A DNA stretch of 64,000 bases from Malania oleifera (GCF_029873635.1 NC_080423.1:102176991-102240990); one strand, 5' to 3'. Positions 1 to 13,417 are shown, counted from the first letter of the stretch. The notes: generated from the letters alone by a model not told the origin. Program-made: numbers and translations.

Positions 1-1206
1 TGAGATGCCAGAAATTATGATTTTTAGAATATAATGTATGGTTTTATAAAGCAAATGTGTGGCATGAATATTATTTTCCATGGAAGAATATCATGATACG
101 ACGATGATACGAATGAAATATGTTTTGTGAAATTATGAAAGAGTACAGTATATTATGATGATTTTGAAATGCATGGTAATTGATTTAATTTCCGAACGAT
201 ATGTATGATATGTTTGGCGCGAGGCCGTAAATATGATACGTTTGGCACGAGGTCGTAATTATGATATGTTCGGCACGAGGCCGTGATTATAAAATATTCG
301 GCACAAGGTTGTAATTATGAAAGATGTTATATAATCATGTACTATATGTTTCAGACTTCGGATGTTAGTTTTGTTCAGTTTCAGGAGCTTGGTACCGTAA
401 CTATATAGATCAGATATCTATGTTCAGATTAGTACTAACCACCCCACAAGGGGGTGGGAGATGGATAGTCGATGTGGCTTTCAGTAGAGTGTGGACGTCC
501 ACCTGCCAGTCCGGACTAGGGTGTGGCTGGCCCATCGTACTTACAGACATATTTGATTCAGCAGTGGTCGGCCAGCCATTGTCGGGTCCCGCCTTCGGGC
601 TGCACAACCCGTCATGAGGGGTAATACATGACATCAGTTAACTATTCATCCTGGGTATGTTTTCAGTATTATTAGTATAATAGATGTTTACGTATGATAT
701 GATTTATCAACAATTATGAAAGTATATGATTATTCAATATGTTATGATAAATGTCTACAAATATTTGAAATGTACTGTATATGTATAATTATATTAAATA
801 TTCATGTTGCCACACAACTGTATTTAGTTTATTTTCCCTTACTGAGAAGTGTCTCACCCCCGAACATTAAATAATTTTCAGGAAATCTAGAGAGACCGGC
901 GGGTCAGGGCCGCTATTGATTGATTAGAGCTTCCCTACTAGAAGGGTAAGCATTGAACTAGGATCAGGAGATTTTGTTGTATGATCCTAGTGTGATTTTT
1001 ACTTTTTGTAGGTTGTATATAGGAACAGTATTTTGATGATATAGTAAACTCTAGTATTATGTTTTATGGTTGGATGATTCAGATTTTATACCTACTACTA
1101 CTTAGGTTTTCGCTGTGATTGACAGGCGTCCCCGTTACCCACGAGTTCGGGTTGACTTTTCTATTTATTATGTTACATTTTATGTTAATAAATTGAGATC
1201 GTTACA
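1..1206 (+). mobile_element. Element C: 3' part of a gypsy LTR, cut by the window edge
   Basis: This stretch matches the last 1.3 kb of the 3' LTR of element A (about 21160-22472). Shared features are the GGCACGAGGCCGT short repeats (about 215-315), the block around 420-620, the TTGCCACACAACTG and TGAGA..TCTCA signature near 800-860, and the terminal GTTACA. It ends at 1206, and the next bases (CATGT, 1207-1211) are the presumed target duplication; the left copy is outside the window. Immediately after it the sequence is the interior of element B's LTR, so C inserted into that LTR. No coding sequence of C is visible. Confidence 0.8.
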
Positions 1207-1855
1207 CATGTACCCCAAATTTGGGGTTTTGCCCACGACGACCCCACGAGAATTTCGTCCCGCTAGAGTTGTAAAGATCATCCCTAGATTCCCGTGATGG
1301 TGTTCATTCGTCGATTGAGCTTATATTTTGCAAGAAATTAAAGAAAAAGGAGAAATTACCCTAGGAGATACGCCTACGCCGCTCCTACCACCGATCCACT
1401 CCGGTAGAAATGACGGCAGCAGAGAATGGAGTCCAGCGGTATCTTCCGATTTTTGATCGGGCGAAAATCCGCCATGAAATCGAGGAGAGAGGGAGAGAGA
1501 AAACCTGCATGCGTTAGAAAAAAGGAAAAGAAAAGAAGAAGAAAAGAAGAAGAAGAAGAAGAAATAAAAACAAATTAACTTTTCAATCTCGTGAAGCTTC
1601 TAGCAAGCTTCAAGAGGATAATAATAATAATAATAATAATAATAATATATTTAATTAATAAAAATAAAAATAAATTTTAATTATTCATATTATTTTTATT
1701 TTTATTATTTTATTTTATTTTTATTTCTATTTATTATTTTTTCCTTTTTATTATTTTTAAATCCGATAAATTAATTACTTAATTAATTATTTTTTATTTT
1801 TTATTTTTTGGAATCACTCCACTAATTTTGTATAGCCCTTTTTGGGGTTATTACA
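1207..1855 (-). repeat. Element B 3' LTR, fragment
   Basis: It aligns with 8915-9544 of the 5' LTR, including the block around 1410-1500 and the (AAG)n and (AAT)n runs at about 1525-1560 and 1618-1645. It ends in TTACA at 1855, next to the polypurine tract. The rest of this LTR was separated by the insertion of element C. Confidence 0.85.
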
Positions 1856-1875
1856 TTCTCCACTTCTTATAAAAA
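1856..1875 (-). other. Element B polypurine tract
   Basis: Read on the minus strand, the bases touching the 3' LTR are purine-rich (TATAAGAAGTGGAGAA). This is the expected position and composition for second-strand priming, and it matches the equivalent tract of element A (20312-20326). Confidence 0.6.
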
Positions 1876-2127
1876 TTTTGTCCTCGAAATTTACTTATTC
1901 ATCAACTTTCCATCTTTAGAGAGAAAACACCCCAATTTTATTAATTACCCTCACTTATGGCGGAGGAATACCGTTGTTACAACAAGGGTTATGGGAGATT
2001 ACAACTTTTCTAAAATTTTCCCAAAGCCATTCATATTTCAAAATTAAAAACCCTATCTTTCCTACGTTACACTATACAAATAAAAATATACAATATCATT
2101 CTTTTTACTCTGACTGGCTCAACTCTA

Positions 2128-5100
2128 AACTCCACTGAATAAGTGCGGATATCTCTGGCGCGTCTGATCCTCTAGTTTTCAAGAAGCCTCCACAACGGCA
2201 TGATTGCGCCACAAAACCTTCACCAGGGGAATCTTCTTCGTGCGTAGCTCCTATTCCTTCTAGTCAAGAATCTGTACTGGCACTTCCTCATAAGTTAAAG
2301 TGTCTCTCAACTCCAGTGCTTCATAGCTATTCACATGGGAGGGGTCTGGACTTATTTTCTCTGTATAGCAACGTGGAATACGTCATGGATCCTAGACAAG
2401 ACCAGTGGTAATGTTAAACAATAGGCAACTGGACCCACTCTCTAAAGAATCTCGAATGGTCCAATATACCTACGGCTTAGCTTTCCTTCCTCCCGAACCT
2501 CATAACTCCCTTCATCGGCGCCACCTTCAGGAACACGTGATCTCCTGCATCAAACTCCAATTCTCGCCGATGTGTATCAGCATAACTCTTCTGTCAGCTC
2601 TGCGCTGTCCTGATCCTGTCTCTGATGAGTCTGACTTTATCCTGAGTTTGTTGTATCAGTTTTGGCCCCAATACCTGTCTCTCTCCAGTCTTATCCTAGT
2701 ACAACGGGGATCGGCACTTCCTGCCATAAAGCGCCTCATACGGTGCCATCCCAATGCTGGTCTGGTAGTTGTTGTTATAGGCAAACTCAACGAGTGGCAG
2801 ATACTGCATCCAACGACCTCCAAAGTCTAGCACACATGCTTGCAGCATATCCTCCAGAATCTGTATCGTCCTCTCCATTTATCCATCTGTCTAAAGATGA
2901 AAAGCTGTGCTGAACAACAACTAAGAACCCATGGCCCCTTGCAGACTCTTCCAAAAACGAGATGTCTGAAACTATGGACACTAGGACGTCGTGGAACCTA
3001 ACTATCTTCTAGATATATAACTCAGCCAATCTGTCCATGGAGTAGCTAACTCTGATCGGTAAAAAGTGGGTAGTATTCGTCAATCGATCCACCACTACCC
3101 AAATAGCATCCTATCCATGCAATGCCGGCAGCAACCCTGAGACGAAATCCATCGCTATATGCTTCCACTTCCACTCAGGAATGTGAAGTGGCTGCAATGA
3201 TCCTGCTGGTCTCTGATGCTCAGCCTTCACTTGCTGGCATATCAAACATTGATCCTCATACTGGGCTATCTCCCTCTTCATATTGCTCCACTAGAAGGAC
3301 ACTCAAAGATCCCTGTACATTTTAGTGCTACCTGGATGTACAGTATATAGGGACCGATGTGCTTCCTCCAGAATAACTTTCTTGATCTCACGGTCAGCAG
3401 GAACGCATAACCTGGTACGGAACCTCAAGGCTCCATCATTTGAGATGCTAAACTTTGGTTTCTCACCATCCTGTACCTTTCCTATAAGCTCTACTAGTTC
3501 TGCATCATTCCTTTGAGCTGCTTTAATCCTCTTCTGTAAAGTCAGCTACAAAACCAAGTCAGCAATGAATGCCTGGTGATCACCCTTTACCAGCTCCACA
3601 ACGAGGCTCTCCAGATCCATCTGGATCGGATGCTGAATCTCCACTGCAGATACAGATGAATCCACTGATTTCTGACTCAAAGCATCAGCGACCACATTAG
3701 CCTTTCCTAGGTGGTAGCTGATAGTGCAATCATAATCCTTTATTAGCTCCAACCATCTCCTTTACCTCATATTCAATTCCTTTTGCGTGAAGAAATATTT
3801 TAAGCTCTTATGGTCAGTAAATATCTCACACCTACTACCATATAGATAGTGCCTCCAAATCTTCAGCGTGTAAACAACCGCTGCCAATTCCAAATCATGG
3901 GTAGGATAGTTCTTCTCATATTCCTTCAACTATCATGAGGCATAGGCTATCACTTTCCTTCGCTGCATCAACACGCATCCGAGCCCTTTGTGGGACGCAT
4001 CACTGTAAATTATGAACCCTTATTCTCCTGAAGGAATTGTCAACACAGGCACAGTGATGAGTCGCTGCTTCAATTCCTGGAAGCTCTGTTCACATTCATC
4101 AGACCACTCAAACTTTACTCCCTTTCTGGTCAATTGGGTAAGTGGACCTGACAATATTAAGAAGCCCTCAACAAACCTGCGGTAGTACCCAGCCAATCCC
4201 AAGAAACTCTTGATCTCGTGCACGTTCTTTGGTTGTACCCAGTCTAATACCGCCTCATTCTTACTCAGATCAACAGAAATACCACCCCTGGATATAACGT
4301 GTCCAAGGAAGGTAACTTGTTCCAGCCAGAACTCACACTTCTTGAGCTTCATGTATAGCTTCTTCTCTCGCAACACCTGCAGCACTATACTCAGATGCTC
4401 CTCATGCTCCTATGGATTTTTCGAATACACCAGTATATCATCAATAAATACTACCGCAAACTGATCCAAGTACTAGTGAAAGACCCTATTCATCAGATCC
4501 ATAAACACTGCAGAAGCATTCGTCAACCCAAACGGCATAACTAGAAGTTCATAGTGACCATACCGTGTTCTAAATGCCATCTTCGAAACATCTTCCGCCC
4601 TGACTTTCACCTGATGGTACCCGGAGTGTAAATCTATCTTCAAAAAGATTTGTGTCCCCTGTAACTGGTCAAACAAATCATCGATACACGAGAATGGGTA
4701 TTTATTCTTGATAGTTACTTTGTTTGTTTCCCTATAGTCGACGCACAACCTCATCGACCCATCCTTCTTCCTCACAAATAAAACCAATGCTCCCCAGGGC
4801 AACACACTAGGCCGAATGAACCCCTTACTAATAGTTCCTGCAACTTCTCTTTCAATCCTTTCAGCTCTGTCGGTGCCATTCTGTATGGCGCCTTTAAAAT
4901 CAGCACTGTCCCCGAAACCATATCAATAACGAACTCTACCACACGATCAAGAGGTAGTCCCGGCAAATCCTCAGGAAATACATCAAGAAAATCCCTCGCC
5001 ACTGGGATCTCCTCCACCTTCAGCTCCCTTTCTGATACTGCCTTCACATAGGCTAAATATCCCTGACAGCCTTTTGATAGCAATTTACGTGCCGGAATAG

Positions 5101-5520
5101 CAGATAGTAACTAAGGTAGGGTGCGCACACGTGATCCCACGAATCTATACTCCTGTCCCTCTGGAGGTCTGAATACTACCACTCTTTGATGGCAATCAAT
5201 GCTAGCATAGTGGGCAGCTAGCCAATCCATACCCAAGATTATCTCAAACCCATGCATGTCTAGAACCACCAGATTAGCTAACAAAGACCTCCCCTGAATA
5301 TCCATTGGACAGTCCTGAGTACCTTTCTATATATCCCAACAGCACTAGTCGGCGTAGCAACAGACAAAAAATATATAATTGTTAAGGTTCAAACCCACAC
5401 AACTTAACATATTCTCGGGCAATAAAAAAATGAGTCGCCCCATAATCAAATAAAACAATAGCTTTAAATGACAATATTGAAACAGTACCTGTCACCACAT
5501 TTCCCACGGCCTCAACATCG
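2128..5520 (-). pseudogene. Element B pol (protease, RT, RNase H, integrase, chromodomain), disrupted
   Basis: Successive minus-strand segments show parts of a Ty3/gypsy polyprotein. A protease core lies near 5430-5450, where the usual DSG motif reads DYG, with GMDWLAAHYASIDC at about 5190-5240. RT spans about 5080-4020: it has the FIDD catalytic box near 4440 and VTFLGHVIS near 4300. The RNase H end and linker ([11 protein letters not shown]) is at about 3690-3720. Integrase remnants include a clear stretch at 2696-2878 (LVEFAYNNNYQTSIGMAPYEALYGRK). A chromodomain-like tail (KIPLVKVLWRNHAV) is at about 2190-2230. The reading frame changes repeatedly and several stops interrupt it, so it cannot encode a working polyprotein. 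Element A carries a related copy in the same domain order. Confidence 0.85.
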
Positions 5521-6500
5521 AGGTGCTTGGTAGCCTCCTCTATACGGTCGAGGAGCAGTGGCTACCACTGGTGGTGCCTGATAGTTTCTTGTGATATGCC
5601 CAGGCTGGTGAAACTGGTAGCAGACAACCACTCTCGCTTGGCACACTCTCCTGGGTGCCTCCTCAAACATTTGGGACAAGGAGGGGGCATCTGTCTGCCT
5701 TGTATAGCTCGCTTTCCTCCCTGTCGTCGTCCTTCCCTGGTATCATATCTCCTCCATGGCCCTCGACTAGGCCCTACCTAAAAATCAGAAGGCGTGGGCC
5801 TTTTCCTCTAGCTCTGGGCTGCTGTGCCTCTTTGCATGCTGCTCTCAATCACCGAAGCTCTGTCCACTATCTTTGAGAAGGTCTGAGCTCGGAAGCCTAC
5901 CACTTGCTCATACAAATTCTGCCTTAGGCCCTCCTCAAACTTCCTCTCCTTCCTCTCCTCATCTGGCACCATATACGGGGTGAACCTAGACAGCTCAACA
6001 AACCTCGCTGCGTACTGCTGCACCGTCATAAGCCCTTGTGTCAGATACAGAAACTCTGAAGCCTTCACGCTCCTAACCATAACGGGAAAGTACCGCTTAA
6101 ATAAAATCTTCATGAAACGACTCCACGCCATCGCTACAGGGTCAGGCCTATGCTCCTCTAGTATTCTCACTGACCTCCACCAGAGCTTTGCCTTCCCGGT
6201 TAATTTAAATATGACAAATAACACCCTCTGCTCGTCTATACATAAGAGGACTGCCAGTATGCCCTCTATGTCCTGAACCCAGTTCTCTGCTATCAGTGGG
6301 TCCGCTCCTCTAACGAAAGACGGGGGTCGCATACGCGTGAACTGCTCGATCATGCAGTTCCGCTCCCCTGAGCTCCTGGCCATCTCAGTCATCACCTGCT
6401 AAGTGATGCTACGCAACACAGCGTCAGGGTTTGCACCACCCATACTGGAAGGTCCTACTCCATCACCTCCCGCATTTGTGTTACTGTTCCCCGGATCCAT
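5521..6500 (-). pseudogene. Element B gag, disrupted
   Basis: The minus-strand gag starts at an ATG ending at 6500 (MDPGNSN), shortly after the primer-binding site. An in-frame TAG near 6402 breaks it early. The next open stretch (5808-6395) is a retrotransposon gag core with NWVQDIEGILAV, LTGKAKLWWRSV, FKRYFPVMVRSVKASEFL and VQQYAARFVELSRFTPYMV. Zinc-knuckle remnants (CPKC...HPGEC, then a shifted frame with QPGHITRN) lie at about 5570-5690, so the nucleic-acid-binding tail is frameshifted and has lost at least one cysteine. The protein would normally form the virus-like particle. The copy is inactive as read. Confidence 0.8.
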
Positions 6501-6869
6501 CCTACAAAGGAAGCAGCTAATCTCAGCGTACAATTACGACCACTCAACCCATACTCCGCTATAACTCATAAATTACTCTTCTATCCACATCCTTAATCCC
6601 CATTTAAGATTCAGTCCTACCACTCAAAAACACGACTCAGTGATAGTATCCATGGTTTTCCTGAAATTGTCACCTCAGGAAAAACACATAAACAACCTCG
6701 ATATTCCTGTCTTTAGGCCGCAAGATAAAATCCTAAATTCTCACATCATCCTCTAACAACCACTAACTCACATTTCAATCTACCCATCTCCTATTTCCCT
6801 CAAAATCCACTCCTATACTCTAGTATTGCATTCCGCTGTCTACTAAAGTCTACAGAACCTAGCAACTTA

Positions 6870-6881
6870 AGCTCTGATACA
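6870..6881 (-). other. Element B primer-binding site
   Basis: Read on the minus strand just inside the 5' LTR is TGTATCAGAGC, one change from the common plant retrotransposon PBS TGGTATCAGAGC, complementary to the initiator methionine tRNA. It sits four bases from the LTR end at 6886. Confidence 0.65.
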
Positions 6882-6885
6882 AAAC

Positions 6886-9544
6886 TGTGACGCCCCGATT
6901 TTTGTACAATTTTTGTTTCTTAAAATCAATAAATAATCACACGTCATCCATAACATTAACAAATCGGCCACGTCAACAATCCTACTATCATTCGCACGAC
7001 TCGACCCACATTGGGTACCAAGTAAAAAGTCATTTTATTTAAGAAACCTAACAGCGGAAGACAGTATATTTATATTATTTAGAATACAATACCCAGAGTA
7101 TCTACATACACTTATATACATCATCATCACAAACTCAAAACAATCCAACTCTAGGGAAATAACACATCCCCTAATCCAAAAACTCACCTTGTGTATCAGG
7201 GTCCCAACTCCCTATAATCACAGAGCTCTATCACCTGGTCTATCCCTGTTTCCTGAACAATCTAAATAATTTGGATGAGACACATCTCAGTAAGAAGAAA
7301 TAAATTATTTACAATGTATGGCCATACGAGTTTAGTTATAACATGCTTTACTTTTCAAACCATCATTTCATCTGAGAAAATACACTGATATACACATTCT
7401 CATAATCATATAGATATACAACATAAGCTTTTATAAGCTTTAAAATCATTTCTCAAATTTAATAATTTTCAACACATATTTACCACGAAGTTCCTGAGAA
7501 TAGGGAAGATTAGCCGCCCATACAAGTATCTTCCCTCTGCTCTAACGCGTTATGCAACGACGTATGGCCACATCTGATACCTATCAGGGCACTCACCTTA
7601 CTCAGCAAGCCCTCAGGTAGAGAGTCACTTTGCTTCAAAGATGTATATTATCAACTTTTTCGTTTCCATTTTACTTTCTGGCTCATGAGTATCCTCGATA
7701 TCAAATACCAACATCGAGTCTGTAACTCATGGCCACCCTGAGGATCTTTCTATCCATGTCATGCTTCCCCCCATGGTCAAGGTTGTGCGACCCGAAGGCT
7801 GGGTCTAACCGTGGTTGGCTGACTCGATTAGATTAAAATTATATCACATATCGCGTCTGTAGTACGACTAACCGGCCTATAACCCTGATCCGGACTCAGG
7901 GGGCCCAACAACCTTACAAAATGGCTCAGTCGACTGTCATGTCACACGCTCCAAGAGTCCGTGTGGTTGCACTAACACCACTAGCAACGGTACCGTGCTC
8001 AATAACATAACCATTCATCAGGGTTCACTACCACATAACCGCATTCATTATGCGGTATTGATATTTCATCAATTATATTCCAGTATATCACAATTCAGTT
8101 TAATATAAATATTCTCATCATTTTATGTGCACATTTCATCATCTCGTAATATCATATATCATAATTGCATGTATTTTTCACATTTTCCCAAAATTCTCAT
8201 ATCAACAATTTATACAACCCATTTCTAATGCAAATAATTTTCACTCACAAATAAATACCACATTTCATTATTTTCCAATATCAGTAATTCACAAAATCTC
8301 ATTTTTCGGGTAAAACATTTCTACTCACATATAAATACCATATTTCATTATTTTTCACTAATCATATCAGTAATTCTCATTTCAATATTTTCTCATAAAT
8401 TACTCATCGTTATATTTCACACTCCAAAATATCACAATTTAAAATTACTCAAATGTCACGCAACTTATTTGATTTTTATATCGTAATAATTTCCAAACAA
8501 AATACCATAAGCACATTTTCACATATTAATTTAAATAGTAATTCTAAAAATACTGCTATAATTTATTCCCCATGCCTAACTTACTAAGAGACTCGTTAGG
8601 ACCCAAATCCTACGCCCTTGACGCCTGAAATTCAACTCCTGCAATTTGCATTTTTCCCATATTAATTAACTCATTTCCCCCAAAACAATACTCAACTAAC
8701 CTTCTCTGAGCTCCATATGTCTCAAATTATCATTTAAACTATTATTTAACACCCCCAACTTAATTTTATGAATTTTCCCTGCGGATCCCAAAATTACACC
8801 TGCGACGCTCACCCGGGCCCTAAATTTCAGAAATCCTACTGCAACTCCAGATGCTCAACATTTTAGCATTCCTAAATTAATCATAATTAGTTAAAAATAA
8901 GCCCCTTAATAACTCTCGTACCCCAAATTTGGGATTTTTCCCACAACGACCCCACGAGAATTCCGTCCTGCTAGACTTGTAGAGAATCATCCCTAGATTC
9001 TCGTGGTGGTGTCCGTTCGTCGATTGAGCTTATATTTTGCAAGAAATTAAAGAAAAATGAGAAATTGGCTTACCCAAGGAGATACGCCTACGCCACTCCT
9101 ACCACTGATCCACTCCGATAGAAATGACGGCAGCGGAGAATGAAGTCCAGCAGTATCTTCCGATTTTTGATCGGGCCAAAATCCGCCACAAAATCGAGGA
9201 GAGAGGGAGAGAGAATGAGAGGAGAGAGAAAACCTGCGTGCGCAGGAAAAAAGGAAAAGAAGAAGAAGAAGAAGAAGAAGAAGAAGAAGACATAAAAACA
9301 AATTAACTTTTGAATCTCCTGAAGCTTCTTGTAAGCTTCAGGAGGATAATAATAATAATAATAATAATAATAATATATTTAATTAATAAAAAAATAAACT
9401 ATTATTATTTATTATTTTTATTATTTTTTCTTTTTTTAATTTGATTAATTAATTAGTTAATTAATTTTTATTTTTTTATTTTTTATTTTTTATTTTTTGA
9501 AATCACTCCACTAATCTTGTATAGCCCTTTTTGGGGTTATTACA
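6886..9544 (-). repeat. Element B 5' LTR (2659 bp)
   Basis: On the plus strand it runs from TGTGACGCCCC at 6886 to GGTTATTACA at 9544. It carries the conserved TGAGA-CACA-TCTCA stem-loop (7276-7289), a block with the tail features of element D's LTR (about 7490-7640, with the ACTCAGCAAGCCCTCAGG motif) and a C-rich stretch with a pseudo-repeat at 7690-8000. Near its right end are (AAG)n at about 9256-9290 and (AAT)n at about 9345-9375. Confidence 0.85.
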
Positions 9545-9722
9545 ACTTCAATATTCACAATTCAGTAATTACATTTCAGTATTCACAATTCATCTTATCA
9601 CATCAACAGTATTCTCATCATTTTCTGTTTCATTCTCCTCATAATAAATATCTCATTTCTTGTATTTTAACATTTCTCAATAAACATATCAATACCGCAT
9701 TTCATTATTTCCCAGTATATTG

Positions 9723-9743
9723 CACACACACACACACACACAC

Positions 9744-9792
<49 letters not shown>
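9723..9792. repeat. (CA)n followed by (TA)n microsatellite
   Basis: A CA run at 9723-9744 passes directly into a TA run up to about 9791, inside LTR E. Confidence 0.95.
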
Positions 9793-9794
<2 letters not shown>

Positions 9795-10525
9795 AATTCT
9801 TCGTTTTTCCATAAAATCATTATGTATACCACTTTTCATCATTTCCATATAAAATCTCATTTCATCACAATTATGTGTATAATACATAATTAAATTTTCA
9901 TAACTTCATTTATGTATAAAACAGTTCAGTATATATATATATATTTCATAATCTCATTTTCCTTAGCTCAAATCAGATATCCCGATTTCATTTACATTTC
10001 CCAGCATAAACATGTTACATCATATTTCTCATGCCACACAAATTTTTGTTTAATATTTATAACATATTAATCACAGGTAAAATATCATATTTCATTTTCA
10101 CATACTTTAAATCAACAATTATTTTCCGAAAATAGCTGTTATAATTTATTCCCTTTACCTGACTTACTAAGAGGCCCGTAAAAACCCAAATCCTACGCCT
10201 GTGGTGTTCAAAACACAAAACCCTGAAATTCTCATTTTTCCCAAATCAATCAACTCATCTCCGAGAATATTTCTCATTTAGCACTTCCTATACCCTATAT
10301 ACTCCAAATAAATACTTAAACCCTAAAATACCTCACTTGTAAAGACCCGAAAATTTAAAAGGATTAAAATAATTTAGAAAAAAATAAATAAAATAACAAA
10401 TAAATAAATAAAAGGAATGACGTGCGAAAAAAATTTAAAAAAAAATAAATTAAATTAAGTAACTAAATTATTAGTTGTTAAATATTATTACATTGGATTT
10501 AAAAAATAATAATAATTAAAATAAG

Positions 10526-10614
10526 ATATATATATATATATATATATATAAGTAAGTTAATATATATATAAATATATAAGTTAAAGTAATATAATATATA
10601 TATATATAAGTAAG

Positions 10615-10662
<48 letters not shown>
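10526..10662. repeat. (TA)n microsatellite block in solo LTR D
   Basis: Several TA runs separated by AAGTAAGTTAA spacers, the longest at about 10618-10660. The corresponding part of the reverse-oriented copy (about 28820-28940) is also TA-rich but diverged. Confidence 0.9.
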
Positions 10663-10664
<2 letters not shown>

Positions 10665-12354
10665 AATCTGAAGAAGATAAGAAGAGAAGAAAGAAGAAGA
10701 AGAAAGGAAAAGCAGAAGCAGCACGTGGCCCCCCAACCCTCCTGAAATTTTATTTCTCCTACACGCCAGCCACTTCCATCTCCGCCTCTCTCCTTCTCTC
10801 AATTTCTCGGCGAATTGGCAGCGAATCGGGAAACGGAAGGTGACGTTGGATTCCTGGTTTCGCTGCCGACATTTCTATTGGAGCAGATTGGTCGTGGGAC
10901 CGACTTAGGCACTGCTCATATGGAAAGGTAATTTTTTCCTCTTTTCTTAATTTTGCTTTAAATCTACTGTTAAATCGGTGAACGGGTACCACCACGTGGT
11001 CCTAATCGTCGTCGTCATCATTTTGGCGTATGTAATTTTTCAATTGGGATTTTCTAGGCCCTACTCCAAAGCTAAAGTGGGATTTAAAAATTTTGGCAAA
11101 TTAATTAAATATGCAGGTATAACTGTAAATTGAAAATTATGACCCTAGAAAATATTTAAATAGTATGTTATTTAGAAATAATTTAAATGGAATTAGAGTT
11201 TTTGAATTAGGGCTCGGGTAAACGTCGCGGGTGTAATTTTGGGTCCCACGGGCATAATTTAGAAAATTAAGCGGAAGTATGAAATATTAGTTTAAATGTT
11301 AATTTGAGGTGTGTGGGGCCTAGGGAAGGCTAGATGGGTAGTATTTTGGGGAAATGAATTAATTAATTTGGGAAATTTGGTAATTTGGTTATATTTAAGG
11401 ATATATTTTATTATTTAAAATTTATGGGCCTAGAAATTATTAAAATAATATTTTATTCAGGAATAATTTATTGGAACTAGGAATTTAATTTCAAAATCCG
11501 AGTGAACGCCACAGGCATCTTTTCGGGGTCCCTGTTAGCGTAGTTCAAGAAAACAAGGTAAGGGAGAAATTTATATATTAAATCAGGTTTTTCATGAATT
11601 AAAAATGAACATGTGTTATTTATGTATATATGTTTTTTTTATGTGGGTTTAAAATGCCAGCCATGAAATTTATGTTTTCTGAGCCTAGGATTGTTGATAT
11701 AGTTATGTATGTGTGAAAGTAAACAAACGAAAGTGAAAGGAATTTTCTAAGGAATTATGTAAGAAATGAAGTGTATTTTGAGCATGTAAATGTTAAATGT
11801 GGGTTGGCTTATTTTATGAGAAATATGTATGAATTTTACCACTAAATTGTGTGGCATGAGAATCTGTGCAAATTATATGTTAAATGTATGAGATGCAGGC
11901 TAAGTAAGCAAAACAATAAGAATAAAATATGATATGGACAATGTTTCTCGTGTATGTTAAATGCAACCATGTAAATATAAGACAGCTGAAAGAGAGCCAT
12001 GTTAGCAGATCTAGTACACTTCTGTGTAGACTAACTGATGACAGTTAAAAGGAGCTGTGTTAGCAGATTTAGCACGTTTCTACGTAGACTAACTGATGAT
12101 GGCTAAAGACCAGCTGTAGTACGAAGTAATAAAATGAAATGTTATGCAATGAAATGACTGATGAAATGGTAATGAAATGAAATGACAAAGGCAAAAGATG
12201 TAAATGGGAAAAAGCCACTTAAAGTGAAACGAAATGCAAAGTTAAGTTATGAACAGGAATGAATGTGCATGAATGTATAATGACAGAACAGAATGATGTA
12301 TTATGATAATAGAAGTATGTATGTATATAGAACATGTTATGATTGGGCGAGGCA

Positions 12355-12660
12355 TACTCTTCGCCTGAGGGCTTGCCGAGTAAGGCGAGTGCACTAGTAG
12401 CTTCAAATGTGGCAGTAGTTGTATAACACTCTAGGGCAGAGGGAACCTACTTGTATGGGCGGGTAGGATTCCCTATCTTAGGACCTTTGCCGGTAAACTA
12501 TTGTTGAACTGTGTGAGTACGAGATTAATCTACCACTTGAGGGCTTACTGAGTAAGGTGAGTGCTTTGATATGTTTTAATTGTGACCTTAGGGTTACCTA
12601 AGTATCAGAGCAGAGGGGTGCTACTTGTATGGGCGGGTAATCACCCCTATCCTTGGGTAA
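12355..12660 (+). repeat. Two-copy tandem repeat in solo LTR D
   Basis: GAGGGCTTGCCGAGTAAGG...CTACTTGTATGGGCGGGTA (about 12378-12457) recurs as GAGGGCTTACTGAGTAAGG...CTACTTGTATGGGCGGGTAA (about 12539-12640). The same doubled arrangement is seen in reverse at 27060-27360, and a single copy is in element B's LTR near 7490-7640. Confidence 0.8.
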
Positions 12661-13376
12661 TCTCGTGGGTTAAATATTTGCATGTGATTGTTTAGGTTCA
12701 GAAAACGATTTCAATATTAAATGATGTTTTGCAAATGAAATAAAAATGATATCTATCTATCTCATGTTGGCCACACGCTGTTTTAATATATATATTTCTT
12801 CACTTACTGAGATGTGTCTCACCCGAATATGATTATTTTTTTTTTAGGACATCCTCGAGGCCGAGCTTAGGGAGCTCGAGGGTATTTAGCATTTTGAGGG
12901 ACTTAAAGAGAAAGGGTATATTTTCAAAACACTTTGGGGGAATGTAAATATTTATGTTTTAAGTTTTTATGTTTTAAGCCTGTTGAGAACACAATGGTTG
13001 TGAAAAAACTGAAATGCTTTTGAAGATGTATGTATATATGGGAATGCAGGTGTTGGATGGATACTTTGGATTATAGATAAAAATTAGTAAACTCTGGTAT
13101 TGTGTTGTATGGAGATTATGATTATGTTTTTTGCTGCGAATGTTAGGTTAATTATGGATTATCAAGGATTTTATCCGGTATAACGCGCCGGACCTGGGTT
13201 TAAAAGGTTCAAGGCGTTACGTCACTTACCCTGATTTTGGAGTGGTGCCTAAAGACTCCAAATCAACAATCTTTCCCTGATCATCGTGGTGGTTCCTCAT
13301 CGTCGAATTAGGAAGAATTAGGCTGAAAATGAAGAGAGAAGGTGGAGAAACCAAACCTAGAGAGAGAGGGAGAGAA

Positions 13377-13417
<41 letters not shown>

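Larger units (their letters stand above)
1207..9544 (-). mobile_element. Element B: degenerate Ty3/gypsy chromovirus, 3' LTR truncated by element C
   Basis: A minus-strand LTR retrotransposon. Its 5' LTR is 6886-9544, the internal region is 1856-6885, and the visible part of the 3' LTR is 1207-1855. The two LTRs align closely from GTACCCCAAATTT (1210 and 8918) to GGTTATTACA (1855 and 9544). Gag, protease, reverse transcriptase, RNase H, integrase and a chromodomain-like tail can be read in order on the minus strand but are broken by stops and frameshifts. Domain order and the closing chromodomain resemble the Tekay/Del chromovirus clade. The right target flank is ACTTC (9545-9549). The left end lies outside the window because element C interrupts it. 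Confidence 0.85.
10338..13221 (+). mobile_element. Element D: solo LTR, 2884 bp
   Basis: It begins TGTAAAGACCCGAAAATTT at 10338 and ends GGCGTTACG at 13221, where the last base of the usual CA end is changed. A perfect 5-bp duplication TCACT flanks it (10333-10337 and 13222-13226), and no internal coding region is present, which is the signature of a solo LTR left by LTR-LTR recombination. The same family occurs in reverse orientation at 26499-29159. It carries the stem-loop TGAGATGTGTCTCA at 12808-12821. Removing D rejoins the LTR E sequence smoothly (CCTCACT|TACCCTG). Confidence 0.9.

Noticed and set aside
410..634. Open frames on both strands in the LTR block at 410-634, again at 21657-21896 and 23496-23737
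   Set aside because: The block is conserved because it is LTR sequence. Both strands are open, frames are not kept between copies, and no family resemblance is seen.
9047..9306. Open frames rich in Ser, Leu or Glu in B's LTR, and a similar one at 37045-37401
   Set aside because: They come from (AAG)n/(CTT)n and GA-rich repeats read in several frames on both strands and show no protein family pattern.
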